A stretch of DNA of 64,000 bases from Polydactylus sextarius (Eukaryota; Chordata; Actinopteri; Polynemidae): positions 16,376,001 through 16,440,000 of the forward strand of contig CM028906.1 of the NCBI GenBank assembly GCA_016801845.1, read 5' to 3'. This document shows, piece by piece, positions 37,510 through 49,303 of the stretch; positions within the stretch are counted from its first letter, which is position 1; each line of letters starts with the position of its first letter. The notes beneath the pieces are model-generated. The model did not search any database, was not told the DNA's origin, and worked only from the letters and a program-made list of their open reading frames with translations. The position numbers were made by a program, and so were the translations under genes.

Positions 37510-38519
37510 CAAATAGAAAATTAGTACTTTGGTGGTGATAATCTGACAGCATTAATTGGAAACGCATATTTGCAGAAACGACTTAGCAGTCTTTAAATTA
37601 AACATTAATCAAACAAATCTTAATACAAACTGACAAGGAGCTTGGAAATATGCCAGCCATCTGGAAGACAGGCCTGTCAGTCACATAGAGGTGAGAAAGA
37701 GGAATGGCTGAACTCTATGTTAACCCCAAAGAGAGGGAGATAGGAGGGAGATGAAGACAGCAAGACAGAACAAGAGACAATGAGAGATAGAGGTTGAGAA
37801 AGACAGTGAGAGAAGTTGGGTCTAGAGGTTATATAGACAGATAGAAGAATACAGAAGTTGATTTGGACATTGTTTAAGATGGGAGGGTCAAGTATCACTG
37901 ATGCCAAAACAAGGTCAGTTAGAGAGGCGTGTTTTTGACAGCTCTGGTGAAAAGCATTGTCAGGGTCATCATATCTCAGCTTTACAAATAGCCACATGTA
38001 CACACAAGCTGCGCACCTCACACTCAGCCACACTGCGACACACACACACAGCCAACCTCACACACACATTTGCAGAGCTACTCACAAACACCAACTGAGC
38101 ACGGTGAGCCGTGTAGAAAGCCACACAACCGCCCACTCTTTTTATCTTCCTCACAAAATGCACACAATAATCCAACACACACTTACTTAACCCTGAAGAA
38201 CAGGCTTCACACTTAACTTGTGGCATGTGTGACTGCAGTCTGTACTTCATGAACCCTGTTGACAAGCTGAGTTGTTGTTGATAATATTGTTGTTGGTTGC
38301 AGTCGTGCGCTTTAAGTATGCTGTGGGTGCGGATCAAAAGCCTGAATGGAAAGTTCTCGAATTGGCACATAGTTATACCACCGGGCTGATCGGTTACAAT
38401 GTGCAGCTGCTTCATTCCACAGATGGGGACACAGTAACGAGGCAAACAAGAAGAAAACTGACAAGACTCTGATACGAGCAATGAGCGATACTTCTACCAC
38501 CTCACACTGCACTTTGATT
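37510..38519. other. Purine-rich segment and unique sequence
   Basis: About 37690-37830 is strongly purine-rich on the plus strand. CA-rich DNA lies at 37995-38070. The 170-codon minus-strand frame at 37969-38481 crosses the CA-rich part and is not supported as a gene. No other coding signal was seen. Confidence 0.45.
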
Positions 38520-38535
38520 CGCTCCCTCTAGTGCT
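38520..38535 (-). promoter_or_regulatory. CTCF-like site, minus orientation
   Basis: On the minus strand AGCACTAGAGGGAGCG matches most of the consensus RCCASYAGRKGGCRSY. The deviations are a G for the first C, an A for the C after the GG pair, and the last base. It lies in unique sequence. Only a motif-level call. Confidence 0.3.
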
Positions 38536-39758
38536 TAGAGCGATTTTGATTTTAGCCGCCTGTAGTGTACTTAGACTTCTTTTCTCCTTATAAATCCAAG
38601 TCGGATTTCACATTGTTCTCCAGCTAAGTTATGTATGACAAACGCCTGGGGCCAAATCACCATCAAAGCAGCACATCGCAGGAACACGGCGCTTCCGAGC
38701 TTCTTAGTGATGACAGATGTCACTTTTGAAGTGAGCAAGGGGATGAAAGTGGCGGGGATGAGACGGGCGGCATGAGGACAGCTTCTCCACCGTGACCTGC
38801 CATCATCAGTGCTGCTGGGGTGTAATGGGGAGAGACTGGAGGGGCCTGGAAGCTCCAACAGCCGTCTGGGGTGTCTGTCTCGGTGCCCAACAGGGGCCAA
38901 GTCTCATATGTCATAGGCACCTAGCCTGGAAGCAACCAGCACCCAATCGGGCAGCCAGACAGCCAAACCAGCCAGCAACACATCACGCCTCTGCCACCGG
39001 ATTGGGATGGAAGTGTCTCCCTCCGTTACACTGGCTGCTCTGCCAGTGGATTCGTCAGGGTATAGAGAGAATAGCTAATCTGAGGGAACCAGCGGCCCAG
39101 AATCAAAGGGCCACTGGCTTCTGTCTTCCTTGTGTGTAGCAGCATTCACCTGGGTACTATCCCCGGTGTGACAGAGCGAGAAGCAAGAGGACTTGGTAAA
39201 CAAGCTAGAGCAATGCAACTTTCAAACAGAGAGGCAGCTAGTGCTGGGAAACCAAAACAAACTCTTAACTCAGGAAATTCACAGAACGTTTTCCCCCTGC
39301 CTTCTCCACTGTTCCCCGTGTCTTTATTGTGGCTTGATATGTCACCACTGTCTATATCTCCTACTTACTCAGGACTTCAAGTGGCTGTCTCTATTTTGCT
39401 GGGCCATAAATTATTCAGTACCATGTGTCTTCTTAGTATCTGTGCTTTCCATTGGGTTGCTATCTTATCCCCTCTTCTAAAAGAAGGGCTGGTGCTTTGA
39501 GACAGAGTTTGCAAAAGGTAACACAGGAACTTCAGCACCGACAACCACTTTCTTAGTAGGAGCTCTTGTCAAGTACATATATTTGTTCCAGCACAATGAA
39601 AATATGAAAAAGAAAAACAAGAAAAAAAGTTGTATCTGAATACAACATGGAAACCAACAAGCTCCACTGCTGCTACGACAACAACTTGGACTAGTATCTG
39701 AGCTAAAAATAATGACAGTATTCCACATAGGGGAGTGTGTGTTTTGTTTCCTCAGCGC
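38536..39758. other. Unique sequence, G+C-richer than average
   Basis: From about 38740 to 39180 the sequence is richer in G+C and contains loosely repeated CAGCCAG-type words near 38955-38985. Several frames stay open on both strands but none shows a recognisable domain. No promoter or CpG island is evident. Confidence 0.4.
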
Positions 39759-39805
39759 ATGCATGTGTGTGTGCATATGTGTGTGTGTGTATGTGTGTGT
39801 GTGTA
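39759..39805. repeat. GT microsatellite
   Basis: GT units interrupted by CA and AT steps. The minus-strand frame across it is Thr-His rich and not a gene. Confidence 0.9.
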
Positions 39806-39995
39806 GCCCAGGGAGCCCACTGTATGTAAATAGCCATATGAGACTGCATAGCATTACTGTCCAGACATTGAAGAGGTGACCTGATCCCAATTAATCACAC
39901 AATCCCAGGGAGAACTGTCACATCCCATCTCCATCAGCAGCACCATCCTGTTCTGTCTCCCTCCCTTGTCATCCTCTGTTCCTCCATCTCTTTTA

Positions 39996-40031
39996 CTCTC
40001 CCTCTCTCTCTCTCTCACACACACACACACT
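39996..40031. repeat. Compound CT/CA microsatellite
   Basis: A CT run followed by a pure CA run of about seven to eight units. It lies inside the same open frame as the candidate exon at 40117 but upstream of its proposed splice acceptor, so it would be intronic. Confidence 0.9.
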
Positions 40032-40116
40032 CGCTGCACCTATGCACTACTAGGCCCCATCATCTCAGCAGCAAACCTCCCCCCCCTCACTTTCCTGCTT
40101 TTATTCAAACACACAG

Positions 40117-40361
40117 GGTCTGAAGCTGACAGGTCAGCTGGCATGGGCCAGTCGGTCCCCACCTGTCCCCTCAGCTTCTTCCCCCAGAAGGCAAGGTGCC
40201 AGAAGAACGAAGAAGAGCTTCTATCTTTACAGCTGCCAAAACAGGATGCAGCCTTAGGTTTTCTATCCCCCAAAGAGATGGAGAGTTTTTACTGTAGCGG
40301 TATCAATGAAGGAGAGCAACTATTTTGTGATTTATCACACTCTTCAACAAGAGTACACTGA
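40117..40361 (+). CDS. Weak candidate: terminal coding exon, product unknown
   Basis: A long pyrimidine tract (about 40078-40105) ends in ACACAG at 40111-40116, a good 3' splice site. From there one frame is open for 81 codons to a TGA at 40359-40361. The predicted tail is mixed and acidic near its middle, with an EEELLSLQL segment, and is free of low-complexity sequence. The other two frames close early. An AATAAA lies at 40458-40463, with a GT-rich stretch after 40485, as expected for a last exon. A GAG/GTGAGG donor-like site sits two bases after the stop, so an internal or non-coding RNA exon is possible. I recognise no family. Chance is a serious alternative. Confidence 0.2.
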
Positions 40362-40499
40362 GGTGAGGATGGTGACAAAAGATTGCACATATGTGTAAGA
40401 GGCAAGTTGTTTCATTTAAATATGACACTGTAGTGAGTATTTGTAATACCACTGTATAATAAACATCAAAAGGTAGAATGAACCTTCTTGTTGGTGAGC

Positions 40500-42149
40500 A
40501 AATATATATATTTTTTCTGTTCTCTCGACTGTCACAACTACAGATGTAGGTCCTTTGAAGCTTATAGTGACGACTGTGTTGGTGTGTCACACGAATCTAC
40601 ACACACAAGCCTTTGTAAAGAATATGATTAAAAACATGTAACAAGAAATGTTGCAAGTTTATGTCATTTTATATTGCTACTGTCACGTTGCATTTTCTCT
40701 GTAAGAAATTTCCATAGTGGTCCCACAGTGTGAAAGAAAATGTAGATGAGGAGATAAGTAAAAGTGGGAAAAAAAATGAACAAAAAACATCCATCAGACA
40801 GTTTTTGTCTCCTGTGTGACCTGAAACTCAAAGGATTGGTCTAATGAGGGTTGTCTGTCAAATAGTTCAGCAACACTAAAATGAAACACATCCCATATTT
40901 TTTTAATCTTTTTTTGACATGGATATACAAATGGAGATCAAAACACCAGCCATGTCTATGAAAGTGGCACACTGGATACAGGAGTCATTTCGAAGCTTTG
41001 TCCTGATTCATCCTGATATCACCATTTTGAGTATTCCCTTTGAAAAATGCAGAACTGGCATCTTGTGAAATCACAGAGGAAGTCAGGAGACTACGCATCA
41101 CATGTTGTTAAAGTTCTATTGTTTCACCTATGTGTTCTTAGATTTATTCATGTCAGCTTGTTCAAGGTCTTCCCTTTTCTGCTTTTACAGTTACAGGACT
41201 GTGACATATAATCATAAGTCTGCAAAACTACACTGTAAAGCAGGGGTTTCTGTCCTTATTCAAATCATATGTGACAGTTGATAGTTTAAAAAGTTGTAGT
41301 GTTAAGAAATAACTTTTTTTCACTATTGCTACTTGGCAAAGTGTACATAAAATGAAACGCTGTATAAAATCTCTGAAACTCTGTAAACTATTGAATTATA
41401 ATTCACTATTTGCCTTTGATTCAAAGAGGTTTTATGATTAGCTCAGGGTTTTACACTCAGAATTTCTCTTACAATCTTTCTCTACTATTCAACCATGTTT
41501 GAGCAGCATCCTCTGAAGCATCCACAGCTCCTCATTAGTGGTTGTGTCTGTGGATGATTGCAGGTGCTATAAAAATGTGAGCGGGTGCCAAGGGAAAGGA
41601 AGTTGGGAGGTATGGGGCCACGGGACCATTGTGTGGCCCACAGGGGAACCCATAGAGTTGGGTAAGACAGCATCTTGGGACTCAACCTCAGAGGATAGAG
41701 GAGGAGAAGGGTGGTTCTGCATTCCCAAAACACCATAAACTCCCCACCTCTTGCATTGTCTTGGGTACTTGCCTAACACTCTCGCTATCATTTCCTCTTC
41801 TCCCCAATGCCATAGAAAAATGGAAAATTGGGGAAAATGGAACAGTGGGATAAGTATTTATGAAGGTAATGAGGCCCCATGTGGCTTCCTCCATTTTAAA
41901 TCATGTTAATCACCAGGTGAGTGAGGGCTGTTTTCCTGGGAATCCACAAAAGGAGTGTGCAACAATCAGATACATATCTCTGATGGCACCTCGCTACAGT
42001 ACAATGAAAGCCTTAACCTTTACTAGAATGAGAAAAACCTCCACTGCTGTTCTGAATGGATTAGAACACAGAGAACATTTGTACTCTTGTTAATGAGAAG
42101 ACACTTTTGACTGGACTGACTTATAATAGTCAGAGTGCGTTAGTGAAAT
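40500..42149. other. Unannotated intergenic or intronic DNA
   Basis: No gene called. A 67-codon plus-strand frame at 41538-41738 has balanced composition. It lies behind a weak acceptor-like GATTGCAG at 41556-41563 and carries a GGGTAAGA donor-like site at 41660-41667, but the product is unrecognised and the signals are weak. Confidence 0.4.
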
Positions 42150-42845
42150 CAACCATTTTTGCTATAGATATATGCCAAGATCAGAACTTTCCCAATCTTT
42201 AATATGATGTATAACCTGTACAAATCACTTGAAAAACTAACATGAATTCTGGAAAATTCCAAATCTTGTGGAAGTGGGGTGGAGGGGTGGGGACAAAAGT
42301 TAAAATAATGAGGTTATGTAAGTGGGCACTCCCTTTTATAATTAGACATGTGGCTGTGTTCAGAATTAAATAATCACATTCGCAGTCATGTTAAATAGTC
42401 AATACACACCTGTCATTGATTAAAGGGACTGATTAACCCCAAATAAAGTTCAGCTGTTCCAGTTAGATTTTCCAACATTTGCTTAGTTGCATCTCATAGC
42501 AGGAGCCATGCTTTGCAAAGAGCATACAACAGATCAAAGGGATCTCAGTCATGACAGGGTACAACAGTGGTATTACTAAGAACTGGACATCCATCCAAAA
42601 TTGATGAAAAGGCAATAAGAAAAGTGGCCAGGAAGGCTGCCAAGAGGCCTACAGCAACATTAAAACAGTCTGCAGGAATTTCTGGCAAGTACTGGTTGTG
42701 TACTTCATGTGACAATAATCTCACATATTTTTCATGTGTCTGAAGTATGGGGTGGAGAAGGCAGAATCTTTTTCTTACTAAGAAAAATATCTAAACAAAG
42801 CTAACTTTCAAAAACATACATCAAGTTTCCCCAAAACTGTCCTAC
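42150..42845 (+). mobile_element. Tc1/mariner-like transposon fragment (5' part, degenerate)
   Basis: The sequence matches, by eye, the 5' non-coding region and the beginning of the transposase gene of teleost Tc1-like elements. The transposase start corresponds to the ATG at 42508. Recognisable stretches include the AAGGGATCTCAGT region (42537-42549), AAGAACTGGACATCCATCC (42578-42596) and GGCTGCCAAGAGGCCTAC (42634-42651), which encode the helix-turn-helix DNA-binding part in intact copies. Relative to such copies about 100 bases are missing after 42558, just past the first part of the domain. The frame is broken by stops and shifts, and homology ends near 42845, well before the DDE catalytic domain. 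It is therefore a dead 5' fragment. The left end is uncertain by tens of bases, and no inverted terminal repeat or TA target duplication could be fixed. Confidence 0.85.
42508..42845 (+). pseudogene. Tc1-like transposase pseudogene, N-terminal part only
   Basis: This is the coding portion of the Tc1 fragment: the start codon and the segments for the N-terminal DNA-binding helices, with an internal deletion, premature stops and no catalytic domain. It cannot encode a working transposase. It has the same orientation as the parent fragment. Confidence 0.75.
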
Positions 42846-43189
42846 AAAAAAAATATTCTTCTTATGTCCCGGGTAACTACTGGATTAGAATTTTCACAAA
42901 GAACCATCTAATCTAATCCTCTCCAGAAGAGAGATTCTAGAAAGATTTATTTTGCTTTTATAGTGCACATTCATGTTCCTCATGGGAAGAATCATTCTCC
43001 TTTATACTTAGATTGTGGACATACACTATCCTTTTGTGTTTCCCTGGATGCAAAATGTCTACTTTGCAATAAATGGCCCTTCCAAAAAAAATGGACAAAA
43101 CGGTCATTAAGTCTGAAACAAATTATGGGTACTTTCAAGTTACAAAGACCTCTAAAAGCTTTAGTAATTATGACCCTTGCCCATTGAAA
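42846..43189. other. Unique sequence, no gene recognised
   Basis: The sequence changes character after the Tc1 fragment. No repeat or gene is recognised here. A 74-codon plus-strand frame at 42963-43187 has no known relatives that I can name. Confidence 0.4.
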
Positions 43190-43620
43190 GCACAGGAGGA
43201 GGTAGCGTGAGGCTGCTATACAAGTCAGCTCAAGGAGGAGGTCGGAGTGATGGACAGGTCAACAAATAGTTGGACTTCAAAACAGCAGACCACATCCTGT
43301 TTCTAAATGGCAAATGTTTCCAAATTTTCTTTTAACCATGACCACGATTGTTCCTCAACCATAGCCATGTAGATACTATTTTAACCATGACAACAAAAGA
43401 CCCCAAAACCTTAACCCTGCAGCTATTATAAAACGCACCATGATCTTTCACTAACAAAATCGTTTTTGTGTCAAAACCTGACCAAGTCATTGTGGCTTTC
43501 TGTCTGTTTTTGAAGGTGCTTACAAATGATGACCTATGGCTGATAGGAGCACAGGGTAGAAAACCTCTAACTGCCACTCTGGAGAGCCGTGACAAACAAC
43601 ACATTCTGTTATTTCATTTG
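43190..43620. repeat. Probable decayed interspersed repeat with AACCATGAC words
   Basis: Between 43330 and 43420 a degenerate word recurs: TTAACCATGACCAC, CAACCATAGCCATG, TTAACCATGACAAC and CTTAACCCTGCAG. The texture, with many AACC words, resembles a class of repeats common in percomorph fish genomes. No terminal repeats or target duplications could be defined, so the limits are approximate and the class is unknown. Confidence 0.4.
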
Positions 43621-45374
43621 GAGGACATGCTGTTTTGCACACATGAGAACTTAACCTGATTTGACCCAAGTGGACTCTTCTTATTGTAAAGACAAGGAAA
43701 AACAAAATAAGCATTACAAAGGGAGGTTTGTATAGGTTACAGCTTAAGATTACTTTACACATCAGTCTTAACCATTTTTAGCCACTTGGTTCTACTATTT
43801 CTTGTGAACCCTGCATGGTCCAGCTGCTTTGACATATCTACTGTAGACCCAGGCTGGGTAATTATGAGCTACAAAGCTCACTGACCTTGTCAAGATCTCT
43901 CTACCCTTTCCAAGCTAGCCCAGTGTATGAGAGGAGGGGGTACATTCTGTGGCTGTCTGGTCTCTCCCAACACACACACATAAACACACACACCTGGACC
44001 ATGGCTGTTTACCTGCCAGGTTAAAAGGGCTGAAGTCAGTGACAGAAGGAAATTTAACAAGGAAGCAAGGAAGGTGGAGGAGGATGAATATGCAGGAAGA
44101 GTAGAATATGAGGGAGAGGGGCAAAGAGGAAGGAGGGTGGAAAGAGAATGACAGTACAAAGCAGAGGGAGGGGGTGAACGGGGGTCACAGAGTGATGAGG
44201 GGGTTAAATGCCACAAATGCCATGTCTCAAGGCCTCATAAAGACAAGCTCTGCATTGCTCCCAAGGTCAGGGCATGCACACATGCACCTGTGCAATGGTA
44301 GTCGTGGTTTTGTGGGTGGGTGGCATGGGAATCATGTGTTAGTGCTTCAATGTACAATACACACACAGTCTAGTCCAGTTAATGCATACTGTCTGTGACA
44401 AATGGCATCGCAAAAATAAATGGTGCACCACACTTAAAGGGGATTAGAGAGAAACTGATGCTTTTAGCTTTGTCTATCACAGATGACAATAAAAACAGGG
44501 TCTGGAATGAAGTAAAGCAGTGGGAAGAGAGGAAATGATGAACCATCTCCTCTTCACTGACTAACTGCTGAGCTGGATTCAATATACTGTAAGCACTTGG
44601 TCATCCTAGCTTTGGGGAAAAAATGTGCTATAGAACTACAAAATCATGAAAATGTGTTGGAATCTTCCTGCTGAAACATGACAGTGGATACGCCAAGTAG
44701 CAGGTTGAACATGCCAGTGGCCAGTCAGCATGCACCAAAGTCCCAAAAGCCAGCCAGCTAGAAACCCAGATGGCTGGCGAAACTGTGGTCAATGGAGTCT
44801 GTAGGAGGCAGCATCCCAGCCATCCAAGGTTGCAAAAACCACAATGATCACTATGGTAACTGAGAGATCTGGAATCATCTGGAGAGCCAAGTCGTCAATT
44901 AGGGGAAGTTGGAGGCAAAGGGACAATATGTGCCATTTCCAGCCAAGAGATACAGCATTGACTTAGATGGAGGACACAATCCCTTTACAAACGTACTGAC
45001 ATTCACACACATGTCCAAAAATACATATACACATACACACATACATATTGCACATGCTCTAAACCTCCAAGGCTCAAAACAGCACAAAAGCTAGACAATG
45101 AATGTGAAATGGTTAAGAGTCTGATCCTTTGATCACTTTCCATATCCAGTAACTTTGTCACCTAAACCATTATTGTCCCATGAACTTAACAGGCAGAGGC
45201 AGCCTTCAGCCAATTACAGGGCGGCATTAGCGTTAGGCGGGAGTGTGTGTTATATGAGACAACCAATTAAAATCACTTATGGGTAGGGTAATATCCAGTG
45301 ATTTAGACCTGAACAAAACGGCTTTGGAAGGATTATCCCAAGCGTAACCTGATCTTATTCTCTTCCATTCAAAA
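43621..45374. other. Unique sequence with a purine-rich segment
   Basis: About 44038-44205 is strongly purine-rich on the plus strand. A short CA repeat lies at 43970-43993. The frames that cross these regions are composition artefacts. No gene or recognisable repeat otherwise. Confidence 0.45.
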
Positions 45375-45480
45375 ACACACAGACACACGCACACAGACAC
45401 ATGCATACACATATCCAGGAGCTGACACTACAAGCTTTGCAAACCCTGTGCACACACACAGGCATGCACACACACACACA
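45375..45480. repeat. Imperfect CA microsatellite pair
   Basis: Two CA-rich stretches (about 45375-45412 and 45451-45480) flank unique sequence. The frames over them give His-Thr repeats. Confidence 0.85.
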
Positions 45481-46276
45481 AAATAGACAGATGACAAGAC
45501 AACTGGGCCTTGGGCAGCATTCATGTACATGCCTTTGTCATTCCCAGACAGACAATAATGAGGCACATTCAAATGTGGACTACAGGCAGAGGACCTTTTT
45601 TTTTTTGCAAACAGGCAAAGAGCATGTGGATACACATACACTTCCATGGCTCTACAACCATTTGCCTTACTACTGACCCTCTAGACTCCCCCTAATCAAA
45701 TTGCATCCTCTAAATTCTATGTTTTTTACTTAGAGGAGACATTACAGTAAAAAGCCTTGGGATAATACAGACATGCACAAGAAGGTCTTCTTGGAGATCA
45801 CATATTTCCAATGAATGACAAAAACTGACTGAGGAGTGGGTTACTGAAAAGCAATATAAATCATAATAAAACAATGATCCAAAACACACAACAGTCAGGA
45901 GCCAAGTCTGGAACAAGTTTATGGCAAACTGAACTGGATTTCGTACAGCACAGTTTTCTTATTTTGCTATTGTATAAGGTGAGCAAAAGCCAGGGGTGAT
46001 GACCAGACTTCCTGCTGTCGACAACCAATTTTGTAGCTTAACTTTGAAGTGAACTCTGAAGTTTGTCTCACTTAAAAAAATAGTTTTAATTAATACTACT
46101 AATGAAGAACACAACTATGTGCCTGATTTTTAAAAAATAAATTAAGACTTCCATTGAATTTAATATCACATTTAATTCAATCACTCCAAATCCAGTTCTT
46201 AGTTCTATTCTTGTTCTCTAACAATATACAGACCCAATTACAGCTCAGAGATATTTCCTTTCAGAAAACTGAAAAT
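45481..46276. other. Unique sequence, no gene recognised
   Basis: No coding signal or repeat recognised up to the target duplication of the hAT element. Confidence 0.5.
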
Positions 46277-46284
46277 GTAATTTT

Positions 46285-46763
46285 TAGGGATGCACCAAAG
46301 TGTAAATTTTGGCCAATATCGAAATTGGATATAAATATCTGCAGTCACTGCCGATACAAAAAAACGGCACTTCCTTGTCGACTGCATTATGTCCCACCTT
46401 GGGTTACAACCAAACACCACCAAGTCAATTTAAAGCCCCACCCAAGAACTTTTTGAGGCCGAACAGAGCACCTACCCCTATTCAGTTTTAACCCAGGGGT
46501 TGTAGCTTAGCATAGCGCTTTGCTTTACCTGTAGAGTGGCGCACATCTAAACAGGTCTGAACAAGTTCCACGTCCCTTCACCCCCTCTTCCACACAGCAC
46601 ATCTCACTGCAGACAGACACACGCAGTGACCCAACTAAATATAGCAGCTAAAGTCAGCAAATTTGTTGACATCAGCCAGAATTTGTTGTCATCGGACCGA
46701 TGCGAATAAGTTAAAAACATTGATATACTTTATATCGGCGGCGCGATATATCGTCCATCACTA
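46285..46763. mobile_element. hAT-family miniature transposon with 8-bp target duplication
   Basis: The 479-bp element has short imperfect terminal inverted repeats: it starts TAGGGATGCACC, and its right end read on the minus strand is TAGTGATGGACG (9 of 12 identical). It is flanked by perfect 8-bp direct copies of GTAATTTT (46277-46284 and 46764-46771). An 8-bp duplication plus TAG/CAG-type ends with GATG is diagnostic of hAT transposons. Both ends carry GATAT-rich subterminal words, seen in non-autonomous fish hAT families. There is no transposase frame, so it must have been moved by an autonomous relative elsewhere. The intact duplication suggests a comparatively recent insertion. Confidence 0.88.
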
Positions 46764-46771
46764 GTAATTTT

Positions 46772-49287
46772 CTATTAAATGTTACAATATGACAATTCTA
46801 TTCTCAGGAAAACTTTTCTCCAATGTCAAGTTAAGTTCCATAGACACCACCAGCCAGATGGACAGTGGTCAATGGTCAATGTGAACCATGTCTACAAAGA
46901 TCCTCAGTCATAAATACATTCTGGCTGATGCCAGTCAATCCCAGAGGATTTACTCTTTATGCTGAGGCCTTCAATCTAACCCATGACAGGTTTGGTTTTC
47001 AGGCCTAGTGTCTGTACTTTGAAATGTTTTTTTTTTGCAATATGGTTCGAGAGAACAATTGCCAGTTCTGAGTAAATGGAAGTTTAAGTATTGATAATAC
47101 TGTTGAGATCACTGTTGACTTTAAACCCATGTATAATTGAAACAATGAGCCTATAAAATGACATCATCATAAACCCTGTTAGTCTAGAATCTGAGATAAT
47201 CCCTATTATTTTTTCAGTGTCCCACTATTTCTCATTCCCATGGTCTAGACAGCAACGAACTATCATTCCGTCACCATTTATGTACACCAGCCAAACCCAG
47301 CATGTAGCCTACTACAGAACTGGGAGTATAATAATTAGCTAATGGCTGGTGCTCTGCAGCCATTTGACTGACATGGCCAATCCACAAGCTCTGTTTGCCT
47401 TTCACCTACTTGTGGCTCCGCTGTACTGCCAAGGTTCCCATTAATTCTCCCCATGGGCGCTTTTTTAAGGCATCCGCAGAAAACCATTGAAACGCAACCT
47501 AAAACCTCAAATGGGCATGTCAGTGTGGGCTAAGTTTAAACTGGCACAGTAGAGTGTACTTCGCTCCACCTCGGGACCACTGAAGCTGACCTCGACATGC
47601 AGAGAGATGGTTTAAAGGTTGTGTTTGCTGATGTGTCTTGGCTAGACGTGTCTACTAGATCTCTAACTGTGAGGAAATGTAGCATTGTCAGGTTGTTGTG
47701 GTGGGCTGTGTGGTGAGACTGGTCCTCCTCTTTCCAGGGGTTAAGAAAAAGAAAAGAAATCTGTTTAAGTGGGATAAAAGAGAAAAATTCTTCCAAGATC
47801 TTGTAAAATACCCTTGTTTGGGGACAAATTGTTTGACTCATATAAGCTTTGTATAAGAAAATTTGGGAAGAGAGAGAAAACCAGAATTAGCTGACAAAGG
47901 AAGAGATCAATAGTTCTACATTGAAAGAGACAAAAATAAAAACAGCTGACTAGCACTAAGCCTTTTAATCTTTTGGGTTTGAAAATATAAATAGCATTTC
48001 TGGCAGTTGTTTAAATTCATCAATATAAAACAAAATCATCCAGCCTGCCAAGATGAATGACACAGACACTCTCCATGAGAACATTAGTCCAGCAATTTGA
48101 AACCTTGCACTCACAAATCACCGTACAAAGCACAACAGGGAACAAAGCAAAATTGACCTTTCAAATGATTAAGCTGAAACATTATCATCATGTTCCCTAT
48201 TTTTTTTTCTCCCCTAGATCAGAACAACTGGTTTGCCAGTTCAGAGCTGGCAGGGACAAAGCCCATCTATGATTTCAGTTCAGAGCTGCTGGGCTGAGGG
48301 GCCAAGCTGGCCAGTGCCCATCTGGAGCGGGCCAAGTGTCTGCTCCACTCAGGCTCAATGCACAGTGGTGATTACTGCGATGGTGCGGCGGCGGTCATGG
48401 TGGTGTGGTTATAAATATAAGCCCTGGTCTGATCCCTCTTGTTCATAAACAGAGGTTTGGAGCTGCTGTGGGAACCAAGCACAAAGGCTTGTGGGCCTCT
48501 GAGGGCAACTGTGCTCCACAGCCACTATACTACCTCAGGTTTGTCTCGCCAGCTGGTGGTGTCTCACCAGATGAGGACGGCTGGGCGGTGAATAAGGGAA
48601 CTGAACAACAGAACAGAGGGATGGAGCAACGGTTGGCATCAGTTGAGATGGTGGCAAAGATATGAAGGTTGGAGCATGAGAGTGGATATAGCCCACAGGG
48701 CACTGCTTCAAATTGACTGGGAGATTCGGCTGTGCTGTGGAAAAGAGACAGAGCTCAGAAATGATTTTGCAGACTTAATTTGGAGAGACTGCATAAAGAG
48801 TTGATGTGAATGTGTCCTTTCCAAAGGATAATGCAATATCCAGAATTACTGAATCCATTTACTTTATAGATATTGCTGGAACACTGACCAGCCCAACAGT
48901 ACAGTTTGACTGTGATAATCATCTTGATTCCCAAATGTACAATATCTCCCAGACTTGATCTAATTAGCGCAGCAGAAGTTGAACCCAAGCAGTGGGATTC
49001 TTCAGTGAACTAACCCTGCCATGATGCCCACTAATCCACGCCTGGATCAGCTCACCACCAACTCCCCCGCCCTTTCCAACCCCTGCCCGCCAGTGGTCAT
49101 ATGGCTCACCATGTCTGCTCCATGCCCAATCCTATATTAGCATTAGCATGAAGGGTTAAGCCGCTAATGCTGCCAGCTGTGCATGGCTGCCCCCTCCACA
49201 CCAGTCCCTTCCAAACAATAAAACAGCATGGGGGTAGGACAGTTGAGATGGGGTGGAATGGAATCCCCGGGGGGTAGGCGTGACTGT
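46772..49287. other. Unannotated intergenic or intronic DNA
   Basis: No gene recognised. A G+C-richer patch at 48230-48620 has open frames without known domains. Near 49139-49171 an inverted pair AGCATTAG / CTAATGCT with a 17-base spacer contains several TAAT/ATTA cores. Confidence 0.45.
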
Positions 49288-49303
49288 AGTGCCCTCTTGT
49301 GCC
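49288..49303 (-). promoter_or_regulatory. CTCF-like site, minus orientation
   Basis: On the minus strand GGCACAAGAGGGCACT matches 14 of 16 positions of RCCASYAGRKGGCRSY. This is one of the two best CTCF-like matches in the window. It lies in unique sequence. Confidence 0.4.

Noticed and set aside
38272..38472. Frame beginning with a hydrophobic leader-like stretch
   Set aside because: The apparent start codon is TTG, not ATG, and the leucine run comes from a TTG simple repeat.
39523..39531. RE1/NRSF silencer element
   Set aside because: Only the left half-site TTCAGCACC is present. The right half does not match at the usual spacing.
41538..41738. Possible internal exon with weak splice signals
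   Set aside because: The acceptor lacks a pyrimidine tract, the donor match is poor and the product is unknown.
42253..42293. G-quadruplex in the G-rich part of the Tc1 fragment
   Set aside because: Only three G runs fall within allowed spacing.
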